DNA of 64,000 nt from contig NZ_JAUSST010000004.1 of assembly GCF_030812415.1 (NCBI RefSeq), forward strand, positions 372,001-436,000, in the 5' to 3' direction. Positions 36,182-44,990 of the stretch are shown piece after piece; positions within the stretch are counted from its first letter, which is position 1, and each line of letters opens with the position of its first letter. The notes below the pieces were generated by a model. That model did not search any database. It had not been told where the DNA came from and was given only the letters and a program-made list of their open reading frames with translations. The stretch comes from Paenibacillus harenae (GTDB lineage: Bacteria > Bacillota > Bacilli > Paenibacillales > Paenibacillaceae). Both the position numbers and the translations under genes were made by a program.

Positions 36182-37639
36182 ATGACGAACGGAAACGTCG
36201 TAACGTTGAATAATTTCATTGGAGGGCAATGGGTGCCATCCCGTTCCGGCAGGACGGAGCCGGTCTACAATCCGGCAACGGAAGAGGTGTTGGCCCATGT
36301 GCCGATCTCGTCGAGAGAGGAGCTGGACGAAGCGGTAGCCGCGGCCAAAAAGGCGTTCCAGAGCTGGAGCCGGACGCCTGTGCCGCGCCGTGCGCGCGTG
36401 CTGTTCAAGTACCAGCAACTGCTCGTCGAACATTGGGAGGAGCTGGCGCGGCTTATTACGCTGGAGAACGGCAAAAGCTACACGGAAGCTTACGGGGAAG
36501 TGCAGCGCGGCATCGAATGCGTAGAATTCGCGGCGGGAGCGCCGACGCTGATGATGGGCAAGCAGCTGCCGGATATCGCTTCCAATCTGGAATCCGGCAT
36601 GTACCGCTACCCAATCGGCGTCGTAGGCGGCATTACGCCGTTCAACTTCCCGATGATGGTGCCGTGCTGGATGTTTCCGCTCGCCATCGCATGCGGCAAT
36701 GCGTTCGTGCTGAAGCCGTCGGAGCGGACGCCGCTGCTTGCGGTCCGGCTCGCCGAGCTGTTCGCGGAAGCGGGGCTTCCGGCGGGCGTGCTAAGCATTG
36801 TTCATGGCGCGTATGACGTGGTCAACGGTATTTTGGAAAATCGCGACGTCGCCGCGGTTTCCTTCGTCGGTTCGCAGCCGGTAGCCGAGTACGTCTACAA
36901 AACGGGAACGGCTAACGGCAAACGAGTACAAGCGCTGGCCGGCGCGAAAAACCACTCGATCGTCATGCCGGATGCGGATCTTGACGGTGCCGTTAACCAA
37001 ATCGTAAACGCGGCCTTCGGGTCGGCCGGAGAGCGCTGCATGGCTTGCGCGGTCGTCATTGCAGTCGGCGACGTTGCCGACGCGCTCGTCAGTAAGCTGC
37101 AGCAGGCAGCAGACGCGATTACGATCGGCAACGGCCTTGCGGATGGCGTTTTCCTAGGACCGGTCATTCGCGGTTCGCACAAGGATCGGACGCTCGGCTA
37201 CATCGAGGCGGGCGAGCAGGAAGGCGCGACGCTGCTGCGTGACGGCCGCAAGGACGCCGCTGCGAGCGGAAGCGGGTATTTCGTCGGTCCGACGATTTTC
37301 GACCACGTAAGCAGCGAGATGAAAATTTGGCGCGACGAGATTTTTGCGCCGGTGCTGTCCGTTATGCGAGCTTCCTCGCTCGAAGAAGCGATCGAAATTG
37401 CCAACCGCTCCACGTTCGCGAACGGCGCCTGCTTGTTCACGAAGGACGGCAGTAACGTCCGCCAATTCCGCGAGACGATCGACGCAGGCATGCTCGGCAT
37501 CAACCTCGGAGTTCCGGCGCCGATGGCGTTCTTCCCGTTCTCCGGCTGGAAGGAATCGTTCTACGGGGATCTCCATGCCAACGGCACGGACGGCGTCGAG
37601 TTCTACACGCGCAAAAAAATGGTGACGGCCCGCTGGTAG
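36182..37639 (+). CDS. iolA: Methylmalonate-/malonate-semialdehyde dehydrogenase (acylating)
   Basis: A 485-residue CoA-acylating aldehyde dehydrogenase, the last enzyme of the pathway, which converts malonate semialdehyde to acetyl-CoA with NAD. Motifs are [30 protein letters not shown] (nucleotide binding), and the catalytic Cys region [11 protein letters not shown], typical of the MMSDH subgroup rather than generic ALDHs. The end [19 protein letters not shown] is also diagnostic. GGGGAACG precedes the start. In B. subtilis iolA opens the operon; here it is fourth. Confidence 0.95.
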   Translation: MTNGNVVTLNNFIGGQWVPSRSGRTEPVYNPATEEVLAHVPISSREELDEAVAAAKKAFQSWSRTPVPRRARVLFKYQQLLVEHWEELARLITLENGKSYTEAYGEVQRGIECVEFAAGAPTLMMGKQLPDIASNLESGMYRYPIGVVGGITPFNFPMMVPCWMFPLAIACGNAFVLKPSERTPLLAVRLAELFAEAGLPAGVLSIVHGAYDVVNGILENRDVAAVSFVGSQPVAEYVYKTGTANGKRVQALAGAKNHSIVMPDADLDGAVNQIVNAAFGSAGERCMACAVVIAVGDVADALVSKLQQAADAITIGNGLADGVFLGPVIRGSHKDRTLGYIEAGEQEGATLLRDGRKDAAASGSGYFVGPTIFDHVSSEMKIWRDEIFAPVLSVMRASSLEEAIEIANRSTFANGACLFTKDGSNVRQFRETIDAGMLGINLGVPAPMAFFPFSGWKESFYGDLHANGTDGVEFYTRKKMVTARW

Positions 37640-37748
37640 GCGAGCCGAGAGGTATAGAAGAAGGTTACAGCTTAGCAAAGCAAGCATATAGCGATGGAAG
37701 GGCGCGAAGCCGAATGGCTTCCCGTCCCAATGGGAGAGGAGCGGCAGC

Positions 37749-38762
37749 ATGAGCAAGGTTAGAGTAGGCATTATCGGCGCGGGGCGCATCGGCAAAATTC
37801 ATGCCGATAATTTGCTCCGCATGGCGGAGGCGGAAGTCGTCGCGATCAGCGATCTTTTCGCCAGCGAGGAGCTGATGGCATGGGCAAGCGCACGCGGCAT
37901 CGGCATCGTAACGACGGACAGCACCGAATTGATCGGAAATCCGGATATCGACGCAATCTTTATATGCTCGTCGACGGATACGCATGTGCCGCTTATCGTG
38001 CAGGCTGCGGAAGCGGGAAAGCATATTTTTTGCGAGAAGCCGGTCAGCATGGACGTTAATCGTACGAGAGAGGCGCTTCATGCCGTCGAGAAAGCGGGCG
38101 TGAAGCTGCAGATCGGCTTCAACCGGCGATTCGACCATAACTTCAAGCGCTTGCGCGAGCTTGTCGGTCAGGGCCGCATCGGCGAGACGCATTTGGTCAA
38201 AATCACGTCGCGCGACCCGAACCCGCCTAGTCCGGAATACATTAAAGTATCCGGCGGCATCTTCATGGACATGGCGATCCATGACTTCGATATGGCTAGG
38301 TTCATGGCTGGCAGCGAGGTTGAGAGCGTGTTCGCACAAGGCGGAGTGCTGGTCGATCCGGTATTCGCCGAATATGACGACCTTGATACGGCGATTACGA
38401 CGCTGACGTTCGCAAACGGCGCATTCGCCGTCATCGACAACAGCCGCCGCGCCGCGTACGGCTACGATCAGCGCGTCGAAGTATTCGGCTCCAAGGGCGC
38501 CGCATCCGCCGACAACGATTACCCGAATACGGTCGTCGTCAGCGACGAAGCGGGCGTCGTTCGCGACAAGCCGCTGCATTTCTTCCTGGAGCGCTACAAC
38601 GAGGCATATGTCGAGGAGACGAGAATGTTCATCGACAGCGTCCTTCATAACCGGCCGCTTCCAGTCGAAGGCTTCGACGGTCTGCAAGCCGAGCTCATTG
38701 CGATGGCTGCCAAGCAGTCCGTCAAGCTGGGCAGACCGGTCAAGCTAAGCGGGCTGGCATAA
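37749..38762 (+). CDS. iolG: Inositol 2-dehydrogenase
   Basis: A 337-residue GFO/IDH/MocA-family NAD-dependent dehydrogenase oxidising myo-inositol to scyllo-inosose, the entry step. The N-terminal Rossmann fold has VGIIGAGRIGKIHADNL, the family lysine is in FCEKPVSMD, and the catalytic Asp/His pair in GGIFMDMAIHDFDMARF fits inositol dehydrogenases. GAGAGGAG precedes the ATG. A 109-bp gap separates it from iolA, without a terminator. Specificity for myo- rather than scyllo- or chiro-inositol cannot be fixed by eye. Confidence 0.92.
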   Translation: MSKVRVGIIGAGRIGKIHADNLLRMAEAEVVAISDLFASEELMAWASARGIGIVTTDSTELIGNPDIDAIFICSSTDTHVPLIVQAAEAGKHIFCEKPVSMDVNRTREALHAVEKAGVKLQIGFNRRFDHNFKRLRELVGQGRIGETHLVKITSRDPNPPSPEYIKVSGGIFMDMAIHDFDMARFMAGSEVESVFAQGGVLVDPVFAEYDDLDTAITTLTFANGAFAVIDNSRRAAYGYDQRVEVFGSKGAASADNDYPNTVVVSDEAGVVRDKPLHFFLERYNEAYVEETRMFIDSVLHNRPLPVEGFDGLQAELIAMAAKQSVKLGRPVKLSGLA

Positions 38763-38819
38763 TCCGATAACAACGCAAGCTTGTCAAATAAGAGAGCGAT
38801 AGCGAGGAGGCTTAAGAAG

Positions 38820-39641
38820 ATGGTTGATCTAATCGTACCGGCAAGGCCGGATCCCGGCCCGGACGGCTGCGTCCTATCGATTACGCCGCAGTCGGCGGGC
38901 TGGGAATACGTCGGCTTTGAAGTGTTCAAACTGGTCACGGGGCAAACGCTTCGCCGTGCAACGGGAGAACAAGAAGTCTGCTTGGTGCTTCTGAGCGGCA
39001 AGGCGGACGTATCGACGAACGCACAGCGCTGGAGCGGCATCGGCGAGCGTATGAGCGTATTCGAGCAAATTCCGCCTTATTCGGTTTACGTGCCAAGTAA
39101 CGATAGCTATAACTTGACTGCGCTGACCGATCTGGAGCTTGCCGTATGCCTCGCGCCAGGCAAAGGCGGGCACGAAGCCCGTCTCATCGCGCCTGCGCAT
39201 GTAGGCGTAGAACATCGGGGCAGCGGCAATATGGCGCGGCTGGTCCATAATATATTGCCGGAAAGCCAGCCTGCGGACAGCCTGCTCGTCGTCGAGGTGT
39301 TCACGCCCGGCGGTCATTGGTCGAGCTATCCGCCCCATAAGCATGAGCGGGACTTCCTGCCGGAGGAATCGCTGCTGGAGGAAACGTATTATTATCATAC
39401 GAATCCGGGGCAGGGTTTCGCGGTTCAGCGCGTATACACCGATGATCGCTCGTTGGATGAGACGCTTGCCGTGAACGACGGCGAGGCGGTGCTCGTGCCG
39501 AGAGGGTACCATCCCGTTTCGGCGCCGCCCGGCTACGATGTCTATTATTTGAATGTGATGGCCGGACCGAAACGAATATGGAAGTTTTACAACGACCCTG
39601 CGCATGCATGGCTGATGCCAACCCCGACGGCGCCGAGATAG
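38820..39641 (+). CDS. iolB: 5-deoxy-glucuronate isomerase
   Basis: A 273-residue bicupin isomerase converting 5-deoxy-glucuronate to 2-deoxy-5-keto-gluconate. The metal-binding cupin motif is visible as WSSYPPHKHERD with a downstream ETYYYHTNPGQGFAVQRVY, plus VLVPRGYHPVSAPPGYDVYYLNVMAGP, all typical of IolB. ATG 38820 is chosen because GAGGAGG stands just upstream; the frame continues to 38781. The following regulator gene starts 71 bp downstream of its stop. Confidence 0.93.
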   Translation: MVDLIVPARPDPGPDGCVLSITPQSAGWEYVGFEVFKLVTGQTLRRATGEQEVCLVLLSGKADVSTNAQRWSGIGERMSVFEQIPPYSVYVPSNDSYNLTALTDLELAVCLAPGKGGHEARLIAPAHVGVEHRGSGNMARLVHNILPESQPADSLLVVEVFTPGGHWSSYPPHKHERDFLPEESLLEETYYYHTNPGQGFAVQRVYTDDRSLDETLAVNDGEAVLVPRGYHPVSAPPGYDVYYLNVMAGPKRIWKFYNDPAHAWLMPTPTAPR

Positions 39642-39712
39642 CCATTGAAAGCGGTCTCCAAAGCGCGCATAATGGAAATAATACTGCTTACAAGCGAATG
39701 GGGAACGGAACC

Positions 39713-40723
39713 ATGAAAGCGACTATTTACGATGTTGCCAAGGAAGCCGGCGTGTCCATTGCTACCGTATCCCTCGTGATTAACGGCAAGGGCAAGATCA
39801 GCAAAGAACGCCGTGAAGAAATTAGGGGCATTATGATGCGCATGGGCTATAAGCCGAGCATGATCGCTTCTGCTCTTACGGGCAAGAAGACCTACGCGCT
39901 GGGCTTGCTCGTGCCGGACATTTCGAATCCCTTCTTTGCCGAAATCGCCAGGGCGGTCGAGGATGAGGGGCAGCGGCACGGCTACAGCGTCTTTATATGC
40001 AGCACCGATAACAAGGACGAGAAGGTAGGGCACTACGCCGCGTTGCTGCAGCAGAAAAACGTGGACGGAGTCATTATCGGCACAGGCATCAGGGAACTGT
40101 CGGTGCTGGATCCGCTGTTGCACGGCGGCATTCCGATCGCGTTCCTTGCAAGGGAGTTTCGTTCCGTCGAGGTTCCGTCCGTTGTCGTGGACGACTATGC
40201 GGGCGGTGCCGCGGCGGCGGAGCATCTCATCGCGCTCGGCCACCGCCGTCTCGCCGTATTGGCCGAGCAGGATTCGATCAGCAGCAGCAGGGAACGAGTG
40301 CGCGGGTTCAAGCAGGCGCTCGAAGCTGTCGGTATAACGCTCGACCCTGCGCTTGTGCTGAGCAGCGCTATTAAAGAAAGCAAGGCAAGCGCGCTGGCGC
40401 TGATGCGAGGGGAACATCCTCCGACGGGGATATTTTGCTGCAACGACTTGCTTGCGATAGGCGCTCTCCAGGCGGCCAAAGAAATGGGGATTCGTATTCC
40501 GCATGACTGCTCGATTATCGGGTTCGACGATACGGTGCTCGCTTCGGTTACGGATCCGCCGCTTACGACCATAGCCCAGCCGATCGAACAGATGGGGCAG
40601 ATAGCCGTACAGCTTCTCGTCCGCAAGATCGGGCGGCCGGGCGAGCGACCCGAGCGAATTGTGCTGCGTCCAGAGCTGTCCATCCGGCAGTCTTCGATGG
40701 CGCTGCAGGCAGAGATATCTTGA
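39713..40723 (+). CDS. LacI/GalR-family transcriptional regulator
   Basis: A 336-residue LacI-family regulator. The N-terminal helix-turn-helix and hinge helix read IYDVAKEAGVSIATVSLVING and GYKPSMIASALTG. The periplasmic-binding-like effector domain includes VPDISNPFFAEIARAVEDEG, HRRLAVLAEQD, and CNDLLAIGALQAAKEMG. The start at 39713 follows GGGGAACGG; the reading frame extends upstream over the iolB end. Placed last in the iol operon, it is the probable local repressor, in contrast to the DeoR-type IolR of B. subtilis. The palindrome upstream of iolD is the candidate operator. Confidence 0.9.
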   Translation: MKATIYDVAKEAGVSIATVSLVINGKGKISKERREEIRGIMMRMGYKPSMIASALTGKKTYALGLLVPDISNPFFAEIARAVEDEGQRHGYSVFICSTDNKDEKVGHYAALLQQKNVDGVIIGTGIRELSVLDPLLHGGIPIAFLAREFRSVEVPSVVVDDYAGGAAAAEHLIALGHRRLAVLAEQDSISSSRERVRGFKQALEAVGITLDPALVLSSAIKESKASALALMRGEHPPTGIFCCNDLLAIGALQAAKEMGIRIPHDCSIIGFDDTVLASVTDPPLTTIAQPIEQMGQIAVQLLVRKIGRPGERPERIVLRPELSIRQSSMALQAEIS

Positions 40724-40733
40724 TTGCAACGAT

Positions 40734-41044
40734 GCTGTCTCAAAACTGTTGAACGAAGGGTTCGTTCATGGCGTGGAATGTGCGAAGTGGCTATACTGGA
40801 TCATTGCAGTAACTTTAGGCTGTCTCGCCGCTATATCGAGTGCTATATTGGATATTCGCAACATATACCTCTGTTTTGTACTCAAAATGCCGTCAAACGC
40901 TCAAAGTTACTGCGAAAAATCCAACATAGCTCCCCGTCACCACTCATTCCGCCCAAAGTTACTGCAAAAATCCAACATAGTAGTCAGAGGTAAGCTTTAT
41001 ACGCACAAAGGGGTCGTCCCTAAGCCATTGGCTTTTAGGACAGC
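40734..41044. mobile_element. Possible MITE or IS relic bounded by 12-bp inverted repeats
   Basis: GCTGTCTCAAAA at 40734-40745 is mirrored by the reverse complement of 41033-41044 (GCTGTCCTAAAA), 10 of 12 identical. GCTGTC-(C/T)-AAAA is typical of terminal repeats of several Firmicute insertion sequences. No transposase frame lies between, so this would be a non-autonomous relic of about 311 bp. The right repeat is part of a self-complementary hairpin, so chance or terminator function is an alternative. No target duplication was confirmed. Confidence 0.35.
40806..40980. repeat. AAAGTTACTGC interspersed repeat family, three copies
   Basis: Two direct copies of CAAAGTTACTGC-(G)AAAAATCCAACATAG occupy 40902-40929 and 40954-40980, differing by one substitution-free deletion. 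A diverged inverted copy is split at 40806-40816 (GCAGTAACTTT) and 40843-40860 (CTATATTGGATATTCGCA). Such units recur in Paenibacillus-type genomes as intergenic repeats (general knowledge; not checked here). Confidence 0.75.
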
Positions 41045-41053
41045 CCCTTTTTT
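41008..41053 (+). terminator. Hairpin with T-run after the iol operon
   Basis: GGGG-CGTCC-TAAGCC pairs with GGCTT-TTAGGACAGCCCC around a 3-nt loop, followed by TTTTTT. It probably ends transcripts from the iol operon and regulator, about 285 bp beyond the stop. Confidence 0.65.
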
Positions 41054-41243
41054 GTATATAGGCTCTGTTACGCATTTCCAGGACATCGAAGCAATTGCTT
41101 CACGCCGCCAGAAGGATGGAAACAGCCCTTTGCGTTTACCGACCTTCCTCATCTCCTATGTAGTTAAATGAATTTCTTCCAACCAAATGGGCAAAATTGC
41201 TCAGAATAAGCGTTTTGATTGGATTTCTTGCAGACTTATAAGG

Positions 41244-41318
41244 TTGTACGATTTCCATTCAAACGTGATTTTTCTTTGCCCTTTGAAGCGGTTCGGATGT
41301 ACGAACTCCACTCAAATG
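41244..41318 (+). repeat. Diverged 22-bp direct repeats
   Basis: TTGTACGATTTCCATTCAAACG (41244-41265; first 20 bases shown in part) and the copy at 41297-41318 share TGTACGA, TCCA and TCAAA at identical spacing, about 17 of 21 positions, 53 bp apart. They lie upstream of rph and have no obvious function. Confidence 0.5.
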
Positions 41319-41425
41319 ACATTGACGACAGGTTAAAGGAGGGCCTCGGAGCCGTTTGTTCCGGTACGTGAAGCGATATCCGCAAAGCCGGGCGAAAAAG
41401 GAAGAGTGCTTTTCACCTTTCACTT

Positions 41426-41434
41426 TGGTAAAAT
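41426..41434 (+). promoter_or_regulatory. Extended -10 promoter of rph
   Basis: TG-G-TAAAAT at 41426-41434 lies 64 bp before the rph start. No good -35 hexamer stands 17 bp upstream, which is usual for extended -10 promoters. Confidence 0.4.
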
Positions 41435-41498
41435 AGGAAGGATTGCAGCAAGTATCCAATGAGTTGAAATTCGAGAGTAGTTCAGGAGGAAGACACGC

Positions 41499-42236
41499 AT
41501 GAGAGTAGACGGACGTCAGACAAACCAGCTTCGGCCGGTAACGATAACGACAGGCATTAACAAACACGCAGAGGGCTCGGTGCTCATCGAGGTCGGCGAC
41601 ACGAAAGTTATTTGCACGGCGAGCGTCGAGGAACGCGTTCCTCCGTTCATGAAGGGGCAAGGCAAGGGGTGGATTACGGCGGAATACGCGATGCTTCCGC
41701 GCGCAACGCATTCCCGCAACCAGCGCGAAGCGGCAAAAGGCAAGCTGACGGGCAGAACGATGGAGATTCAACGGCTTATTGGGCGCGCTTTGCGTTCGGT
41801 CGTCGATTTGAAGGCGCTCGGCGAGCGTACGATTACGCTCGATTGCGACGTTATTCAAGCGGATGGCGGGACGAGGACGACATCCATTACCGGTGCATTC
41901 ATTGCGCTCGCGATTGCAGTCCATAAGCTGGCCGATAACGCCAAGTTCGACAAGTATCCGATTACCGATTTTCTCGGATCGGTCAGCGTTGGCGTCATTC
42001 AAGAGCGTGCGCTGCTCGATCTGAATTACGAAGAGGACTCGAAGGCGAAGGTCGACATGAACGTCGTGATGACCGGAAGCGGCAAGTTCGTAGAGGTGCA
42101 AGGCACGGGCGAAGAATCCCCGTTCACCCGCGAGGAGCTTAATCAACTTCTGGCGCTTGGAGAAGAGGGCATCGGCGAGTTGATCGTTAAGCAGAAGGAA
42201 GTGCTCGGACCCATCGCCGCACGCATCGGAGGTTAA
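41499..42236 (+). CDS. rph: Ribonuclease PH
   Basis: A 245-residue phosphorolytic 3'-5' exoribonuclease that trims tRNA 3' ends using phosphate. Motifs are [16 protein letters not shown] at the start, [25 protein letters not shown], the conserved [27 protein letters not shown], and [21 protein letters not shown]. Length equals B. subtilis Rph (245). AGGAGGAAG precedes ATG. Co-transcribed with rdgB 6 bp downstream, an order conserved in Bacilli. Confidence 0.97.
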   Translation: MRVDGRQTNQLRPVTITTGINKHAEGSVLIEVGDTKVICTASVEERVPPFMKGQGKGWITAEYAMLPRATHSRNQREAAKGKLTGRTMEIQRLIGRALRSVVDLKALGERTITLDCDVIQADGGTRTTSITGAFIALAIAVHKLADNAKFDKYPITDFLGSVSVGVIQERALLDLNYEEDSKAKVDMNVVMTGSGKFVEVQGTGEESPFTREELNQLLALGEEGIGELIVKQKEVLGPIAARIGG

Positions 42237-42242
42237 TTACAT

Positions 42243-42902
42243 ATGGCCAATTCTTTTTTGGCTGCGAGCGATGTTGTCGTCGTGGCAACCAAGAACGCGG
42301 GCAAGGTGAAAGAATTCGCGCATGCGCTGAGCAAGCTCGGCAAGCAAACGTCAAGTCTGCTCGATCATGCGGACTTCCCCGATATTATCGAGGATGGCGA
42401 GACGTTCGCGTCCAATGCGCGCATTAAGGCGAAGACAGCAGGGGATGCGCTCGGCGTACCCGTGCTTGCCGACGATTCGGGCTTGCGCGTCCATGCGCTT
42501 GGCGGCGAGCCGGGCGTCTATTCGGCGAGGTATGCGGGCGAATGCGCGAAGGATGCCGACAATAATGCGAAGCTGCTTCGCGAGCTGTCTCGCCTGGAGA
42601 CCGAAGGCGCTATTCAGGCGAATGAAACGCTGGCGGATGGTTCGAAGCTGCTGAGCGGAGCGCAATTCGTCTGTGCGCTAGCTCTGTACGATCCGGCTAC
42701 CGGAGGGTTTCTGGAGACGGAAGGAACCGTTGACGGCTGGATTACGGACAAGGCGCATGGCAGCGGCGGCTTTGGCTATGATCCGCTGTTCTGGCTGACA
42801 AGCCTTGGCCGCGGCATGGCCGAGCTGTCGACCGAAGAGAAACAGCGGATCAGCCATCGCGGCGATGCTCTGAAGAAGCTTATCGCCTTATTGGAGCAAT
42901 AA
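42243..42902 (+). CDS. rdgB: XTP/dITP pyrophosphatase (RdgB/HAM1 family)
   Basis: A 219-residue house-cleaning enzyme hydrolysing XTP, ITP and dITP to monophosphates. Family blocks are VVVATKNAGKVKEFAHAL, FASNARIKAKTA, VLADDSGLRVHALGGEPGVYSARYAG, and the C-terminal GSGGFGYDPLFW and ISHRGDALKKL. GGAGG stands ahead of the ATG, overlapping the rph stop region. Slightly longer than the B. subtilis homologue (198) because of an extra segment in the middle (SKLLSGAQF surroundings). Confidence 0.95.
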   Translation: MANSFLAASDVVVVATKNAGKVKEFAHALSKLGKQTSSLLDHADFPDIIEDGETFASNARIKAKTAGDALGVPVLADDSGLRVHALGGEPGVYSARYAGECAKDADNNAKLLRELSRLETEGAIQANETLADGSKLLSGAQFVCALALYDPATGGFLETEGTVDGWITDKAHGSGGFGYDPLFWLTSLGRGMAELSTEEKQRISHRGDALKKLIALLEQ

Positions 42903-42927
42903 CCGAACAGCGAGCAAAAGAGAAGAA

Positions 42928-42987
42928 GAAAAACCCCGTCGGACGCCCGGCTTCGCGATGAAGCAAGGCATGCGATCGGGGTTTTTC
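42928..42987. terminator. Bidirectional terminator between rdgB and asparagine synthase
   Basis: AAAACCCCG at one end pairs with CGGGGTTTT at the other across a 40-base interior containing smaller stems. A- and T-runs on the two sides suit use by both convergent genes. Confidence 0.75.
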
Positions 42988-42995
42988 ATTTTCTA

Positions 42996-44840
42996 TCAGC
43001 CTATGACAACCTTATATTGCTTCAGCCATAAATTCACTTGATACAAATAAGCGAACAATTGCGGGCCGGACATCAGCTGGCCGAACCATGGAATATTGGA
43101 ACTCGCGGCATCGGACTCCGCTAATTCTCTAACCTTCTTCACATTGATGAGCGGGAGCAGCGGAGACGACGGATCATTGAGCACATCAAGCAGCAAGCCC
43201 TTGACCGCGGCTAGATAGTTCGGGTTATGCGTCTTCGGATAAGGGCTCTTCTTGCGCGTCAGCACGTCATCCGGCAATATGCCCTTCAGCGCCTTGCGCA
43301 AAATTCCCTTCTCCCTGTCCCCCGACGTCTTAATCTCCCAAGGAATGTTCCATACGTATTCGACGAGACGATGATCGCAGAACGGAACGCGTACTTCCAG
43401 TCCCGCAGCCATGCTCATCCGGTCTTTGCGGTCGAGCAGCGTCGGCATGAAGCGCGTAATGTTCAAGTAGGACATTCTTCGCATTTTCTGCGTCTGCTCA
43501 TCTTCGCCGTCCAGGCGAGGTACTTCGGCGATAGCTTGCGCATACCGGTCGCCGATGTAATCCAGCGGCTTCATCCAAGCCGCTACATCGGGCGCTAGCA
43601 GATCGGCGCGCATCGCCGAAGCGAGCGACCATGGGAACGTACCCGAGCTAAGCGCCTCCTCGCGGTGAAACCACGGGTAGCCGCCGAATATTTCATCGGC
43701 CGCTTCGCCGGAAATGGCAACGGTAGCGCCTTTCTTGATCTCATGGCAGAAGAGGAGCAGCGAAGCGTCGACGTCCGCCATGCCGGGAAGGTCGCGGGCG
43801 AAGGTCGCATCCTGCAAGGCGCCGATCAGCTCCGGCGTATCGAACTGAATCGGATGATGGATCGTGCCGAGATGGGACGTCATTCTGGCGATCCATGGCG
43901 CATCGGAGTTCGGCTGGAACGCATGCGCCTGAAAGTGCTTGTCGTTATCGGTATAATCGACCGAATACGTATGAACGTTGCCTTGCCCGTTCGCGTCGTA
44001 GTAGCGGACGGCCAGCGTCGTGAGGGCGCTGGAATCGAGCCCGCCGGACAATAGCGTGCAGACGGGCACGTCCGAAACGAGCTGTCGTTCCACTGTGTCT
44101 TTCAGCAAATCGCGGACATGCTCCGCGGTTTCGTCGACATTTTGCGGATGAGGGCTGCTTTCCAGCTTCCAATACGTGATCGTCTTCACGCCGGAGCGGG
44201 TAACAGCCATACAATGTCCGGGCTTCAGCTCGCTAATTTGCTTGTATACGCCATGGCCCGGGGTTCGTGCCGGTCCTAGAATGAAGATTTCGGCCAAACC
44301 TTCCGCGCCGACCTCCGGTTTCACCGCCGGATGGGCGAGAATGCATTTCTGCTCCGAGCCGAAGATGAACAAGCCGTCACGCGTACTATAGAACAACGGC
44401 TTCACGCCGAGTCTATCCCGCGCGAGAAACAACTCCTGCTGCGCTACATCCCATATGGCAAACGCGAAAATGCCGTTGAAACGTTCCAAGCACGCCTTTC
44501 CCCATTCCATATAAGCGACGAGCAGAACCTCGGTATCGCAATGCGTAGTGAATGATCTTCCTCTGCTCTCCAGTTCCTTGCGCAATTCAAGCGCATTGTA
44601 CAACTCGCCATTATAGACGACGACGAATTTGTCGTCGCCGGTATGGCGGATCATGGGTTGAGCTCCGTTCTCGGGATCGATGACGGACAGACGCCGATGT
44701 CCCAAAGCGCAATGCGCCGAGATCCAGGTGCCCGATGCATCGGGGCCGCGGGGAGCTAACGTGTCGGTCATCTTCTCCAGGCTTATGCTTTCCTTGGTCA
44801 GGTCACTGGTCCAATCGATCCAGCCGGTAATTCCACACAT
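42996..44840 (-). CDS. asnB: Asparagine synthase (glutamine-hydrolysing)
   Basis: A 614-residue enzyme making asparagine from aspartate, glutamine and ATP. Cys2 of MCGITGWIDW is the glutaminase nucleophile after Met removal; further glutaminase blocks are APRGPDASGTW, LGHRRLSVIDP and VVYNGELYNALELR. The synthetase domain has the PP-loop VCTLLSGGLDSSALT and ISGEAADEIFGGYPWFHR. I start it at 44840 (AGAGAGGA 9 nt upstream), so that Cys is residue 2. The 614-residue length equals B. subtilis AsnO, the sporulation-related paralogue, but this is weak evidence. It is transcribed against rdgB and does not belong to the conserved rph-tig neighbourhood. Confidence 0.93.
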   Translation of the reverse strand: MCGITGWIDWTSDLTKESISLEKMTDTLAPRGPDASGTWISAHCALGHRRLSVIDPENGAQPMIRHTGDDKFVVVYNGELYNALELRKELESRGRSFTTHCDTEVLLVAYMEWGKACLERFNGIFAFAIWDVAQQELFLARDRLGVKPLFYSTRDGLFIFGSEQKCILAHPAVKPEVGAEGLAEIFILGPARTPGHGVYKQISELKPGHCMAVTRSGVKTITYWKLESSPHPQNVDETAEHVRDLLKDTVERQLVSDVPVCTLLSGGLDSSALTTLAVRYYDANGQGNVHTYSVDYTDNDKHFQAHAFQPNSDAPWIARMTSHLGTIHHPIQFDTPELIGALQDATFARDLPGMADVDASLLLFCHEIKKGATVAISGEAADEIFGGYPWFHREEALSSGTFPWSLASAMRADLLAPDVAAWMKPLDYIGDRYAQAIAEVPRLDGEDEQTQKMRRMSYLNITRFMPTLLDRKDRMSMAAGLEVRVPFCDHRLVEYVWNIPWEIKTSGDREKGILRKALKGILPDDVLTRKKSPYPKTHNPNYLAAVKGLLLDVLNDPSSPLLPLINVKKVRELAESDAASSNIPWFGQLMSGPQLFAYLYQVNLWLKQYKVVIG

Positions 44841-44990
44841 CCGTCTCATTCCTCTCTATTGCTGGACTCCAGTAGCGATAATAACAGTTATATGCTGAAA
44901 ATAGGCATAAAATGTCTGTCCATGAGGGGAAGCTAGAGGTGGCTGCGAAAGCTTGAGCAAAGCGAGGAACGAGGAAGGAGGCTATGCGAA

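Larger units (their letters stand above)
40724..41498. other. Gene-free region with repeats and possible MITE
   Basis: 775 bp without a convincing gene; the open frames here are repeat-derived. It holds an AAAGTTACTGC repeat family (40806-40980), a terminator-like hairpin that is also one arm of a terminal inverted repeat (40734-41044), a pair of diverged 22-bp direct repeats (41244-41318), and the rph promoter. It forms the right edge of the carbohydrate island. Confidence 0.7.

Noticed and set aside
40659..41171. 170-codon open frame across the region after the LacI-family gene
   Set aside because: Its start lies inside the regulator gene and its body is made of the AAAGTTACTGC repeats and a terminator hairpin.
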